Source of the DNA: Persicobacter diffluens
GTDB taxonomy: Bacteria > Bacteroidota > Bacteroidia > Cytophagales > Cyclobacteriaceae
Direction of reading: 5' to 3'
NCBI RefSeq assembly: GCF_036244895.1
Contig: NZ_BQKE01000001.1
Span: forward strand, 2,728,001-2,792,000
DNA: 64,000 nucleotides
Position numbers and translations under genes: made by a program. The notes below the pieces were generated by a model. It worked only from the letters and a program-made list of their open reading frames with translations, was not told where the DNA came from and ran no database searches. Shown here piece by piece: positions 16,967 to 25,748 of this stretch (position 1 is the first letter of the stretch; each line of letters starts with the position of its first letter).

Positions 16967-18028
16967 TTAAAGGGAATTTTCGTTTGCTTCCGCTTCAGTG
17001 TCCATGCCGGTTTTCACTAAAGCCAATTCTTTAAGCTCTTCGGGAATACGAGAAAGGTATTCCGGATTTTTAGACAACCAGGATTTCTGCTCTGCCTTCC
17101 ATTTTTCGTAGTCTTCTTCCGAATCTACTACCACGTTCATTTTCATGGCAAAGTGCCCGCGGCCACAAATCTGGTTACAGGCCAATTCGTAATTGAATTT
17201 CGGGTCGTTCAACTCCCTGCGCATCTCCTCCGTAGTTTTGGTGGCAGTGAAATGGAAACGGGTAGGCATTCCCGGCACTGCATCCATTTTCAAACGGAAT
17301 TGAGGAATAAATACAGAGTGAATCACATCACGGGCGCGAATTTTAAATTCTACCGGGCGGTTCACCGGAATATGCAGCTCTCTTGGGATAAAATCATCAA
17401 AAGCGGTTTTGTCGCTGAAATCCATCCCAAACATATTATCAGCATCAATCAGGCGGTAATCATGCTTACCCAACTGACCATCAGCTCCTGGATATCTTAC
17501 TTTCCAAGCAAACTGGTACCCTAAGATTTCAATCACCTCTGCATTTTCAGGTGCGGGACCCGTCACTTTGTGCCAGGTACTCAATCCTGAAATAATCAGT
17601 GCCGCTAAAACAATAGCAGGAACAATCGTCCATAGTGCCTCTAGCTTACCATTATCCGGATAATAGAAGGCGGGCTTCTTTTCGTTGTGTTGATACTTAA
17701 AGGAAAAGCCGAAAAGTAATACTTGTGTGATGATAAACACCACGCCTGTCACTCCCATTGTAATCCAAAACAAATTGTCTGTTAAGGCTCCGTGCTCGGA
17801 AGCAATTGGGATGGTGTACTCATCAAAGTGTACATAAGAATAGTAGCCGGAAATTGATAAAGTCACCAATAAGAAGACTACCATCAGGGCAGCATTCCAT
17901 TTATTGGCCGGCGTAATCCGTTTTTTGTCGGTACCTTTGACGACGCCTACCAGCACAAAGATTCTATGTACCAGCACTATGGCCACCAAAACAAATAGCG
18001 CCCCGACTAAAATCACAAGGTTCTGCAT
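16967..18028 (-). CDS. ctaC: Cytochrome c oxidase subunit II with CuA site, 353 aa
   Basis: Subunit II receives electrons from cytochrome c at its dinuclear CuA centre. The CuA ligands are visible: a His in RDVIHSVFIP and the CNQICGRGHFAMKM cluster (Cys, Cys, His, Met). The protein has about four N-terminal hydrophobic segments (about residues 3-28, 45-67, 85-110 and 130-150) rather than the usual two, so there is an N-terminal extension. No heme-binding CxxCH is present, so it is not a caa3-type fusion, and the electron donor must be a separate cytochrome such as ActE or a mobile carrier. It is the first gene of the oxidase operon. Confidence 0.97.
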   Translation of the reverse strand: MQNLVILVGALFVLVAIVLVHRIFVLVGVVKGTDKKRITPANKWNAALMVVFLLVTLSISGYYSYVHFDEYTIPIASEHGALTDNLFWITMGVTGVVFIITQVLLFGFSFKYQHNEKKPAFYYPDNGKLEALWTIVPAIVLAALIISGLSTWHKVTGPAPENAEVIEILGYQFAWKVRYPGADGQLGKHDYRLIDADNMFGMDFSDKTAFDDFIPRELHIPVNRPVEFKIRARDVIHSVFIPQFRLKMDAVPGMPTRFHFTATKTTEEMRRELNDPKFNYELACNQICGRGHFAMKMNVVVDSEEDYEKWKAEQKSWLSKNPEYLSRIPEELKELALVKTGMDTEAEANENSL

Positions 18029-18476
18029 TGGAAGTGGTTGTTAATTATTTAGGGTTATTAGTTCTTTAGTTTGTTTATTCAACCGCCTGTGTAGACCTGC
18101 GGTTGAATAGCGAAAACAATGACTTTTATCATTAATTACTGCGATATTAATTAGATCTTCATTCCAAAGCAAAAAAAACGGGCGAAATATATTCAATTCA
18201 TAATCTGTAAGAATTAGCCCTGAAATGAGCATTATGATAGATTTGTTTGATGTTTTACAAATAAAAATCCAATCAGATCTTAACCCAATTAAGCTTACTC
18301 CCTTCTTTTCCTATCATTATTACAATAACCGTCTCCCGCCTCAAAACATGATGTGCGTCATTATTTCTACTTTATATACTATTCCTAACTCCTTGACGTT
18401 GTGTTGATTTCAAACAAAAAAAAGGCCTTCCCTAAGCGGAAAAGGCCTTATCAATTTTTCTTATAGGCGATAGAAA
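18029..18476. other. Intergenic region between ctaC and the M16 peptidase gene
   Basis: This is a 448-base AT-rich spacer. It holds the terminator of the peptidase gene at its left end. By position it must also hold the promoter of the ctaC operon, but I could not find a convincing TTTG/TAnnTTTG pair on the reverse strand. Confidence 0.5.
18414..18450 (-). terminator. Terminator of the M16 peptidase gene
   Basis: On the reverse strand AAGGCCTT arms (18442-18449 and 18422-18429) plus flanking CC/GG pairs precede a T run. It separates the peptidase transcript from the oxidase operon. Confidence 0.75.
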
Positions 18477-21449
18477 TTAAAGCGCCAAATCTTCCTCAAA
18501 TCCAAAGATCTCCTCCAGCTTCACTTCTTTCACTTTACCATATTTAGACAACACTTTAGGGTCAAGATTTTCCTTTTTACCAATGACGGCAATATTATAT
18601 GTTTTGCCTTTAATCTTCTCTTCCTGAAATTTGATCACATCCTCCAGGGTCATGGTCTTCACTGCTTCGTATATCTCTTTACGCTGATCATAATCCAAGC
18701 CTTTGCGCAGGGCAGATTCATAAGCGCCCAACACTCCTGCCTTAATGATACGCTCCGATTCCAGACTCTTCAATACGGCGACCTTCGCAGCCTCAAAGTT
18801 CTTATCCACTTTAGGAGGATTATTGATCAGGTCTGTCATTCCTTCCATCGCATCCGACAATTTATCTGCCTGAGTACCGATATAGGCAAACATTAAATCA
18901 CGTTTACCCTTTTCATCCCGCGCGGTGTAGGCGGACCAAACCGAGTAAGCCAATGCCTTGGATTCCCTCATAGTCGTAAATACAATGGAACTCATCCCTC
19001 CACCAAAGTATTCATTAAACAAGGTCACTGCTGCAGCTTGCTTAGGATCATAAATATCCAATGGGGCAATCATGATGACCTCGGACTGTCTCATATCATA
19101 ATCCACCCAGAATACAGTCGGTTGATCTGCCGGCAGTACTTTAAATTCTTTTTCTTCTTCCAATGCCACCAAAGCCTCGGGAACCTGATGATACTGGTTC
19201 AGCACTTTGGTCAGGTCTTCTACTGAACGAGGGCCATAGTACTCCACTTTATGCTCCTTATCCAGCATATGATGGACTTTATCCACCAATACCGCAGGAT
19301 CAAGCGCTTTCAATTGATTATTGGATAAATTATGACGCGTCGGGGAATCAGGGCCATAAGTCGCATATGCTCTCAAACCACCAAATAATAAGGCATTTTT
19401 ATTCTTCTTCTGATTATCCCTTTGCTTCATTACGCCATCGACCATTTTTACCAGCGCCTCCTCATCTGCTTTTGCATTTTTCAAGAGCTTTTCAAATAGT
19501 TCCAATGCCGGCTCAAAGTTATCATCCAGACCACTCAGGCTTACATATACTTTGCGGTCTCCTGCATATACCGAATAATCACAGCCTAATTTGTAAAATT
19601 CCTTTTTCACTTCTTCCGCGGTCAAATCTTCGGTACCCAAATAAGAAAGATAATTCACCGCCTGGCTCATCATCGGATCATTATTACTTCCCCGATCAAT
19701 CTGATAAGTTAAATTGAACAACTCATTCTCATCGTTTACTTTATACCATAAAGGAATATCCTGCTTGATAGCCGTAATCGTTAAATCTTTGGAAAAGTCT
19801 AAAAATACAGGCTGCAATGGGGCCGCCGGCGTCTCATTGATTCGGGTAAGAAATTCAGAGGCCTTTTCCCGGTTAAGTTCTACCTGAGTAATCTGTGGCT
19901 TTTCAACCTTCACCTTATTGGACTTCTCCCCTACTTCTTTATAAACTACCACATAATTGTCTTTGAAGTATTTGTTGGCAAAATCCATAACATCCTGCTT
20001 CGTATATGCCTTCATTTGTGTATTATCATCAATGAAGTCTGCCCATGGAATATCGTTGGTAAAGGCTGTTACGAACATCCCTGCACGGGCGGAATTACTT
20101 TCCTGCTGAGAAATACTCATTTTGCGGAAATCATTCACGATCGCCTCAATTAACCAATCCTCAAATTCTCCCTTTTTTATTTTCTCTACCTGAGCCAAAA
20201 GCAGATCTTTCACTTCCGCCAAAGTCTGACCTTCACGAGGCATACCACCCAATACCTGGGCGGAATAATCATTCCCGCTATTGATATAGGAGTAAGGGTT
20301 TAATACTTTTTGACTTTGCTTCAAGTTCAGGTCAATCAAGCCTGCCGATGAATTAGACAAAATCATATCGCATAATTTAGCCAAAACCCTTTCCTCCGAC
20401 ATCTGGCCAGGCAATTTAAAACCGATGGTCACATTGGCTGCTTCAGGACCGGTCACCGTTTTCTCCTGAACAGAAGTTAATGGAGCTGACTCCTGCATTT
20501 TATAAGGCTCCAATGGTTTTTGCTCCCACTTTCCGAAATATTGATCTATTTTCTTAATCGTGGCATCATAATTCAAATCACCACTTAAACAAATGGCCAC
20601 ATTATTCGGAATATAATATTTGGCAAAATACTCGCGGATCTTGGTGATGGAAGGATTCTTCAGGTGATCAATCGTTCCAATTACCGTTTGCGTACCATAT
20701 TTATGATCAGGGAACATGGTAGAGGCCAAAGTCTCATATACCTGCCAACCATCATTATCCAAAGAGCGATTTTTTTCTTCATAAACTGCTTCCAACTCGG
20801 TATGGAACAAGCGATTCACGATCATGGAAAAACGCTCAGACTCCACATCCAGCCATTTATCCAATTCATTCGTAGGGATGTCATTGACATATACCGTTCG
20901 GTCTTCTGTGGTATAAGCATTGGTTCCGGAAGCGCCTAAAGCCCCTAACATTTTATCATATTCGTTGGCAATCGCATATTTGGAAGCCTCCAGAGAAACC
21001 TCATCAATCTTCGCATAATAAGCTTTCCGTGCCGCCTCATCTTCCAGCGTGCGGTAATGCTCGAACATCGCTTCAATACTGTCCAACAATACCTTCTCCT
21101 TAGCCCAGTCAGCGGTTCCAAATTTAGAAGTACCCTTGAACATCATATGCTCCAGATAATGCGCCAGGCCGGTGGCATCTGCCGGATCATATTTCCCTCC
21201 TGCTTTCACGGCGATATAAGTCTGAATTCTGGGCTTTGCCTGATATTGCGAAAGGTATACTTTCAGTCCGTTATCCAGGGTATAGATTCGGGCTTTCAAG
21301 GGATCATCCACGACATATTCATAAGTATAACCATTGGAATCAGTAGCACTTACTGTGGTAAAGGCAGCTTGTTCCTGATCGGCAGGCTTCGCGCAACTCA
21401 TTACCACAACTGCCAATAACCCAAGCAAAAGGTTGATGTAGTTTTTCAT
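18477..21449 (-). CDS. M16 family zinc metallopeptidase lipoprotein, 990 aa
   Basis: This is a pitrilysin-type peptidase with a lipoprotein signal (MKNYINLL...VVVMSCAKP, lipidated Cys19). The inverted zinc motif HxxEH is H97-Y-L-E100-H101, with the downstream glutamate in ELEAVYEEKNRS. Two M16 halves are present: an active N-terminal half and an inactive C-terminal half with EYFGGGMSSIVFTTMRESKALAYSV. The length of ~990 suits the single-chain form. It probably degrades peptides at the cell envelope. It lies between the act and cta operons but has its own terminator, and a terminator also precedes it, so it is likely transcribed alone. Confidence 0.95.
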   Translation of the reverse strand: MKNYINLLLGLLAVVVMSCAKPADQEQAAFTTVSATDSNGYTYEYVVDDPLKARIYTLDNGLKVYLSQYQAKPRIQTYIAVKAGGKYDPADATGLAHYLEHMMFKGTSKFGTADWAKEKVLLDSIEAMFEHYRTLEDEAARKAYYAKIDEVSLEASKYAIANEYDKMLGALGASGTNAYTTEDRTVYVNDIPTNELDKWLDVESERFSMIVNRLFHTELEAVYEEKNRSLDNDGWQVYETLASTMFPDHKYGTQTVIGTIDHLKNPSITKIREYFAKYYIPNNVAICLSGDLNYDATIKKIDQYFGKWEQKPLEPYKMQESAPLTSVQEKTVTGPEAANVTIGFKLPGQMSEERVLAKLCDMILSNSSAGLIDLNLKQSQKVLNPYSYINSGNDYSAQVLGGMPREGQTLAEVKDLLLAQVEKIKKGEFEDWLIEAIVNDFRKMSISQQESNSARAGMFVTAFTNDIPWADFIDDNTQMKAYTKQDVMDFANKYFKDNYVVVYKEVGEKSNKVKVEKPQITQVELNREKASEFLTRINETPAAPLQPVFLDFSKDLTITAIKQDIPLWYKVNDENELFNLTYQIDRGSNNDPMMSQAVNYLSYLGTEDLTAEEVKKEFYKLGCDYSVYAGDRKVYVSLSGLDDNFEPALELFEKLLKNAKADEEALVKMVDGVMKQRDNQKKNKNALLFGGLRAYATYGPDSPTRHNLSNNQLKALDPAVLVDKVHHMLDKEHKVEYYGPRSVEDLTKVLNQYHQVPEALVALEEEKEFKVLPADQPTVFWVDYDMRQSEVIMIAPLDIYDPKQAAAVTLFNEYFGGGMSSIVFTTMRESKALAYSVWSAYTARDEKGKRDLMFAYIGTQADKLSDAMEGMTDLINNPPKVDKNFEAAKVAVLKSLESERIIKAGVLGAYESALRKGLDYDQRKEIYEAVKTMTLEDVIKFQEEKIKGKTYNIAVIGKKENLDPKVLSKYGKVKEVKLEEIFGFEEDLAL

Positions 21450-21798
21450 AATTTACATTCTGTAGTTAAGAATCATTTGTAGTTTCAATTGGTATAATAA
21501 CACTATTTCTTAAAAAATCATAACAATATAACTAATAGCATATCAATGGCTAAGAAGACCAAATCACCCCCACAACAATTGAATAATTCACAGTAAACGA
21601 ATAATCCCAAAACAAGACCACTTATACCAAAAAGTCTCCGTTCGTAAACGACAAGCATTATTTCAAAGCCCATTCAAAGGACTGAGCTAAAAAATAAAAG
21701 CCTGAAAACACCGGCCTTCTCCAAAACGAATTCCCTCAAGACAGAAAAAGCCCCGAACCAAATAGTCCGGGGCTTTCGAGTATGATGCTTCTTATTAA
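21450..21798. other. Spacer between actF and the peptidase gene
   Basis: This is a 349-base spacer containing the act-operon terminator at its right end and, by position, the promoter of the peptidase gene. I see no open frame or repeat in it. Confidence 0.5.
21745..21777 (-). terminator. Terminator of the act operon
   Basis: On the reverse strand a GC-rich AAAGCCCCGG/TCGGGGCTTT hairpin with one mismatch is followed by TTTTT. It lies 20-50 bases after the actF stop. Confidence 0.85.
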
Positions 21799-23124
21799 TT
21801 AAATGTGATGATGCTTCGCTTCTTCCATCATCGGGTGATTCAAGGCTACTAATGGCGACTTCGCCAGGTTCGTCAGGAAGACCCAGATAAAGGCTACGCC
21901 GAAGATCAGGAAGAATCCAAGGTCGATGAAGGTCAAACCACCGTTACCTTTCAGGATACCTGGCGCTACCATCAGGTAGAAATCAATCCAGTGTCCGAAG
22001 ATTACGGCAGGACAGGCAATCTTCAAGAAGATACCATGACGCTTGGAATCGCGCGTCATTAAAAATAAGAATGGAAAGATAAAGTTGATCAAGATGTTGA
22101 TGAAGAACAATGCTTTATATGGTCCCGTCTGTAGACGCTCTACGAAGTAGATGGTCTCCTCAGGAATGTTCGCATAATAAATCAACAAGAACTGCGAGAA
22201 CCACAAGTAAGTCCAGAATACAGAGAAAGCGAAAACGTACTTACCCAAATCGTGGATGTGGTTCGCATTTACTTCTTTCAAATATCCATTCTCTTTCAAC
22301 AAGACCACGGTCATACAGATGAATGCCAAACCGGTTACCCACCAGGAAGCAATCACATACCAACCGTAAAGAGTAGAGAACCAGTGTGGGTCAATGGACA
22401 TCAACCAGTCCCAAGATGCAGTAACACCAGTTACCGCAAAAAGAATGATATAGATGGCAGACAATTTACGGCCCCTGAACCAGTATTGATCTCCTCCATT
22501 TTCATCTTCCGCCAATGCGTTTTTCTTCAATTGGAAGAACATTACCGTCCACAAAGCCACATAGGCCACCATACGACCAATAAAGAATGGTACATTCAAG
22601 AATGATCTTTTTCCATCCAAAATGGCGTCATAGGTCGGCGTACCCTTCTCATAAAGGTAATCGTGCGTCCAATGGAAAAGGTCGTGATTGAATACGGTAA
22701 ATAATACAATGATAATTCCACCACCAATTGGCAACCAGTTACCCATGGCCAATGGAATACGTTGTACAGGAGCAGACCAACCGGCCTGCGCTGCATATTG
22801 TACCGCAAAGAAAAGAATACCGGCAGCAGCAATTCCTAAAAAGAATACACCGTTATGCCAAAGGCTGGTCCAAACGCGCTTGGTCCAGGAAAATTCTTCA
22901 TGATGTCCGCCAGTGGCATGCGCATCTCCGTGTGCAGCCTCCGCATGGGCATCATGTCCAGCTGCATGCTCTACTTTGGGAGCATGGTCGTCATGAGCCG
23001 CCTCGTGGTGGCCTCCGCCCATAACGCCGGAAGCCACACCTATGATCAAACAAACCAAACCAGCAATGGCGGCCATGATCAGGGGCTTCTTAACTGCAGC
23101 GCTAAAGTCAAATGTTTCAGTCAT
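21799..23124 (-). CDS. actF: Alternative complex III membrane subunit ActF
   Basis: ActF is a ten-helix membrane subunit of the quinol:cytochrome c oxidoreductase, related to ActC/NrfD and thought to form a proton path. The 441-residue protein has a first helix (about 14-33), then a striking histidine-rich stretch with eleven His in residues 39-75, then the remaining helices. Typical segments are DWLMSIDPHWFSTLYGWYV, FSVFWTYLWFSQFLLIYYANIPEE and GHWIDFYLMVAPG. It is the last gene of the act operon, 54 bases after actE. A separate actG gene is not evident downstream. Confidence 0.93.
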   Translation of the reverse strand: MTETFDFSAAVKKPLIMAAIAGLVCLIIGVASGVMGGGHHEAAHDDHAPKVEHAAGHDAHAEAAHGDAHATGGHHEEFSWTKRVWTSLWHNGVFFLGIAAAGILFFAVQYAAQAGWSAPVQRIPLAMGNWLPIGGGIIIVLFTVFNHDLFHWTHDYLYEKGTPTYDAILDGKRSFLNVPFFIGRMVAYVALWTVMFFQLKKNALAEDENGGDQYWFRGRKLSAIYIILFAVTGVTASWDWLMSIDPHWFSTLYGWYVIASWWVTGLAFICMTVVLLKENGYLKEVNANHIHDLGKYVFAFSVFWTYLWFSQFLLIYYANIPEETIYFVERLQTGPYKALFFINILINFIFPFLFLMTRDSKRHGIFLKIACPAVIFGHWIDFYLMVAPGILKGNGGLTFIDLGFFLIFGVAFIWVFLTNLAKSPLVALNHPMMEEAKHHHI

Positions 23125-23178
23125 GATGTTAGCTATTTCTTACGTGGGACCCGAAAGCCCCACGATAGGTTCAAAAAA

Positions 23179-23805
23179 TTATTGATTTTGCAGTTGTTGT
23201 ACGTAAGCGACAATCTCCCAACGTTCCTTTTGGTTCAATTGAGATCCGTGCGCGCCCATACGTCCTTTTCCATGAGTAATCACATGGAAGATATGTCCTT
23301 CAGACACCTCCGCCACACGACCTTTAGAGTAAGATGGTACCCCTTTGAATACCACTCCTACTTTTCCGTCTCCCTGTCCGGTATCACCATGACACTGGAT
23401 ACAGAATTTCTCATACAAGGCCTTTCCATTGGCTACGACTGCTTCCGTTTTTTCAAATGGGCTTTTTACGACCTCCGCAGCATAAGCCAAGCTATCAGCC
23501 GGCAAGCGGTAAGGTAAAAATCCATTTTCATCACGTTTTACAGTTCCTGCTACAGGCTCACGCATGTTCATCTCATGCGGGTTGTTCACATTGGAGTTAA
23601 AAAACTCCCCTAAACCGTCTTCACGGTTTGACAACCACGAACCTGCTTCCTTATCAGTAATCTGCTTTAGTGGCTCATAAGCTACGGAGTGATACATGTT
23701 AGGCGCATACTCCACCCCTTGGTTTTCGCCACCGGCTTTAGTACAACCGAACAATGCGGTTGCTGCCAAAGCACCTACGAATAATGTATTCCAATTAAAC
23801 CGCAT
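23179..23805 (-). CDS. actE: Alternative complex III monoheme cytochrome c subunit ActE
   Basis: This periplasmic monoheme c-type cytochrome lipoprotein is predicted to be the electron exit of alternative complex III. The lipobox is ALFGCTKAGG. The heme site is CIQCHGDTGQGDGKVG near residue 137. The distal methionine is probably that in GKGRMGAHGSQL near residue 187. The overall length of 208 suits ActE. It starts 11 bases inside the end of actD, consistent with tight translational coupling. Confidence 0.93.
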   Translation of the reverse strand: MRFNWNTLFVGALAATALFGCTKAGGENQGVEYAPNMYHSVAYEPLKQITDKEAGSWLSNREDGLGEFFNSNVNNPHEMNMREPVAGTVKRDENGFLPYRLPADSLAYAAEVVKSPFEKTEAVVANGKALYEKFCIQCHGDTGQGDGKVGVVFKGVPSYSKGRVAEVSEGHIFHVITHGKGRMGAHGSQLNQKERWEIVAYVQQLQNQ

Positions 23806-24358
23806 ATTCTTCTTGTTCTTTTTCGTTAGTTAAACCGGAGTTCGGATTGTTCACTTCAGAAGCTCCTGCATCTCTAATGATAGCACGAAGGGTTTCTTCA
23901 TCGAACTTATTTTTATCCAAATCCACAATCATCACGTGCTTGTCATCCGTCTGGCGAACATCATAAACCTCCGGCGTAGCGTAAGGCTTCAAGCCCACCA
24001 TCACGAAGAAAGTTCCGACCATACCAAAGGCCGACAATAGCACGGTTAATTCGAAAGTTACCGGAATGAAATCAGGTACCGCAATAAAGTCCTTACCACC
24101 GATAATCATTGGCCAGTCGATACCCATCATATAGGTCATCATCAAAAGGGCCAGCATCGTTCCGCACATTCCAAAAAGGAAAGCCGCCACTGGTAATTTC
24201 GAACGCTTATAACCAAGAGCATGCTCTAAACCATGCACCGGAAATGGGGTAAATACCTCGTAGATATTTGCTCCCGCATCACGTACTTTCTTTACTCCTG
24301 AAAGTAGTACGTCCTCATCATCAAAGATGCCGATCAGATAATTATTAGGCTTACTCAT
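23795..24358 (-). CDS. actD: Alternative complex III subunit ActD (DUF3341)
   Basis: This DUF3341 protein has a soluble N-terminal part (residues 1-60, YLIGIFDDEDVLLSGVKKVRDAGANIYEVFTPFPVHGLE). Two membrane helices follow (about 58-80 and 92-120), then a C-terminal cytoplasmic domain ending in a glutamate-rich tail. It is a structural subunit of alternative complex III that carries no cofactor. The start is two bases from the actC stop. Confidence 0.93.
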   Translation of the reverse strand: MSKPNNYLIGIFDDEDVLLSGVKKVRDAGANIYEVFTPFPVHGLEHALGYKRSKLPVAAFLFGMCGTMLALLMMTYMMGIDWPMIIGGKDFIAVPDFIPVTFELTVLLSAFGMVGTFFVMVGLKPYATPEVYDVRQTDDKHVMIVDLDKNKFDEETLRAIIRDAGASEVNNPNSGLTNEKEQEEYAV

Positions 24359-24360
24359 GA

Positions 24361-25734
24361 TTATTTCTTATCAGCGATTTCACCAGAAGAAGATTTCAAT
24401 ACAGACTTCACCTCTGCCATGTTCACTACCGGGAAAAACTTCGCAAAAGCAAAGAACAAGGTAAAGAACAATCCGAAAGTGAAGAGGTAAAAGCCAACAT
24501 CCGCCCAGGTTGGGTAGAACATGGCCCAGGAAGAAGGCAGGAAGTCACGGTGTAGAGAGGTTACGATAATTACGAAACGCTCGAACCACATCCCGATATT
24601 CACAATAATGGACAAGATGAAGGTAGCTACCAAAGAGCGACGGATCTTCTTGAACCAGAATAACTGTGGAGAGATCACGTTACAGGTCATCATTGACCAG
24701 TATGCCCACCAATAAGGACCGAAGGCACGGTTGATAAAAGCATACTGCTCTGCCTCAACCCCGGAATACCAAGCCACGAAGAACTCCGTGATATACGCAC
24801 AACCTACAATAGAGCCGGTTGTGATGATCACATAGTTCATGTATTCGATGTGTGTCATGGTGATATAGTCCTCCAATTTGTAAACCTTACGGGTAACCAA
24901 CATCAAAGTCAATACCATGGCAAAACCAGAGAAGATCGCTCCTGCCACGAAGTAGGGCGGGAAGATGGTGGTGTGCCAACCCGGGATTACAGAGGTCGCA
25001 AAGTCAAAGGATACAATGGTGTGTACCGACAATACCAATGGCGTTGCTAAACCTGCCAAAATCAAGGATACCGCCTCATAGTGCATCCAGGCTTTTGCGG
25101 AACCGCTCCAGCCCATGGATAATGCGCCATAAACGGCTTTAGAAATAGGATTCTTAGCACGGTCACGGATGGTTCCAAAGTCAGGAATCAAACCGATGTA
25201 CCAGAATACCAATGATACAGAGAAATAGGTGGAGATCGCGAATACGTCCCACAATAGCGGAGAGTTGAAGTTTACCCACAACGATCCGAAAGTGTTCGGT
25301 AATGGCAATGCCCAGATGAAACCAATCCATACACGTCCCATGTGTACTAATGGGAACATGGCCGCACAAATTACGGCAAAGATGGTCATCGCCTCGGCGG
25401 CCCGGTTAATGGAGGTTCTCCACTTTTGACGGAACAACAACAGTACGGCGGAAATCAAAGTACCGGCGTGACCGATACCCACCCACCATACGAAGTTGGT
25501 GATATCCCACGCCCAACCGACGGTTTTGTTCAGTCCCCACATACCGATACCGTCCCAAAGGGTACGCCATACGGCATATGCTCCGACTAGCAATAGCGCT
25601 ATGGAGGCAGTGATGGCCAACATCCATATTTTTGTTGGCGCCTGCTCCACGCGCGAGCAAACATCCTCAGTTACATCGTGGATGGTCTTCCCACCGGTAA
25701 CTAAAGGCTCACGAACAGGTGATGTTACTTGCAT
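24361..25734 (-). CDS. actC: Alternative complex III NrfD-like quinol-binding subunit ActC
   Basis: ActC is the NrfD/PsrC-family integral membrane subunit that binds quinol. The 457-residue protein has ten predicted helices. Diagnostic stretches are NKTVGWAWDITNFVWWVGIGHAGTLISAVL and VLSVHTIVSFDFATSVIPGWHTTIFPPYFVAGAIFSG, with WFERFVIIVTSLHRDFLPSSW near the C-terminus. It is 14 bases downstream of actB. Electrons pass from its quinol site to the iron-sulfur clusters of ActB. Confidence 0.96.
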   Translation of the reverse strand: MQVTSPVREPLVTGGKTIHDVTEDVCSRVEQAPTKIWMLAITASIALLLVGAYAVWRTLWDGIGMWGLNKTVGWAWDITNFVWWVGIGHAGTLISAVLLLFRQKWRTSINRAAEAMTIFAVICAAMFPLVHMGRVWIGFIWALPLPNTFGSLWVNFNSPLLWDVFAISTYFSVSLVFWYIGLIPDFGTIRDRAKNPISKAVYGALSMGWSGSAKAWMHYEAVSLILAGLATPLVLSVHTIVSFDFATSVIPGWHTTIFPPYFVAGAIFSGFAMVLTLMLVTRKVYKLEDYITMTHIEYMNYVIITTGSIVGCAYITEFFVAWYSGVEAEQYAFINRAFGPYWWAYWSMMTCNVISPQLFWFKKIRRSLVATFILSIIVNIGMWFERFVIIVTSLHRDFLPSSWAMFYPTWADVGFYLFTFGLFFTLFFAFAKFFPVVNMAEVKSVLKSSSGEIADKK

Positions 25735-25748
25735 ATCTTCAGAATATT

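Noticed and set aside
22855..23517. 220-codon forward frame opposite actF and actE
   Set aside because: It is antisense to two well supported genes with clear cofactor motifs; a shadow frame.
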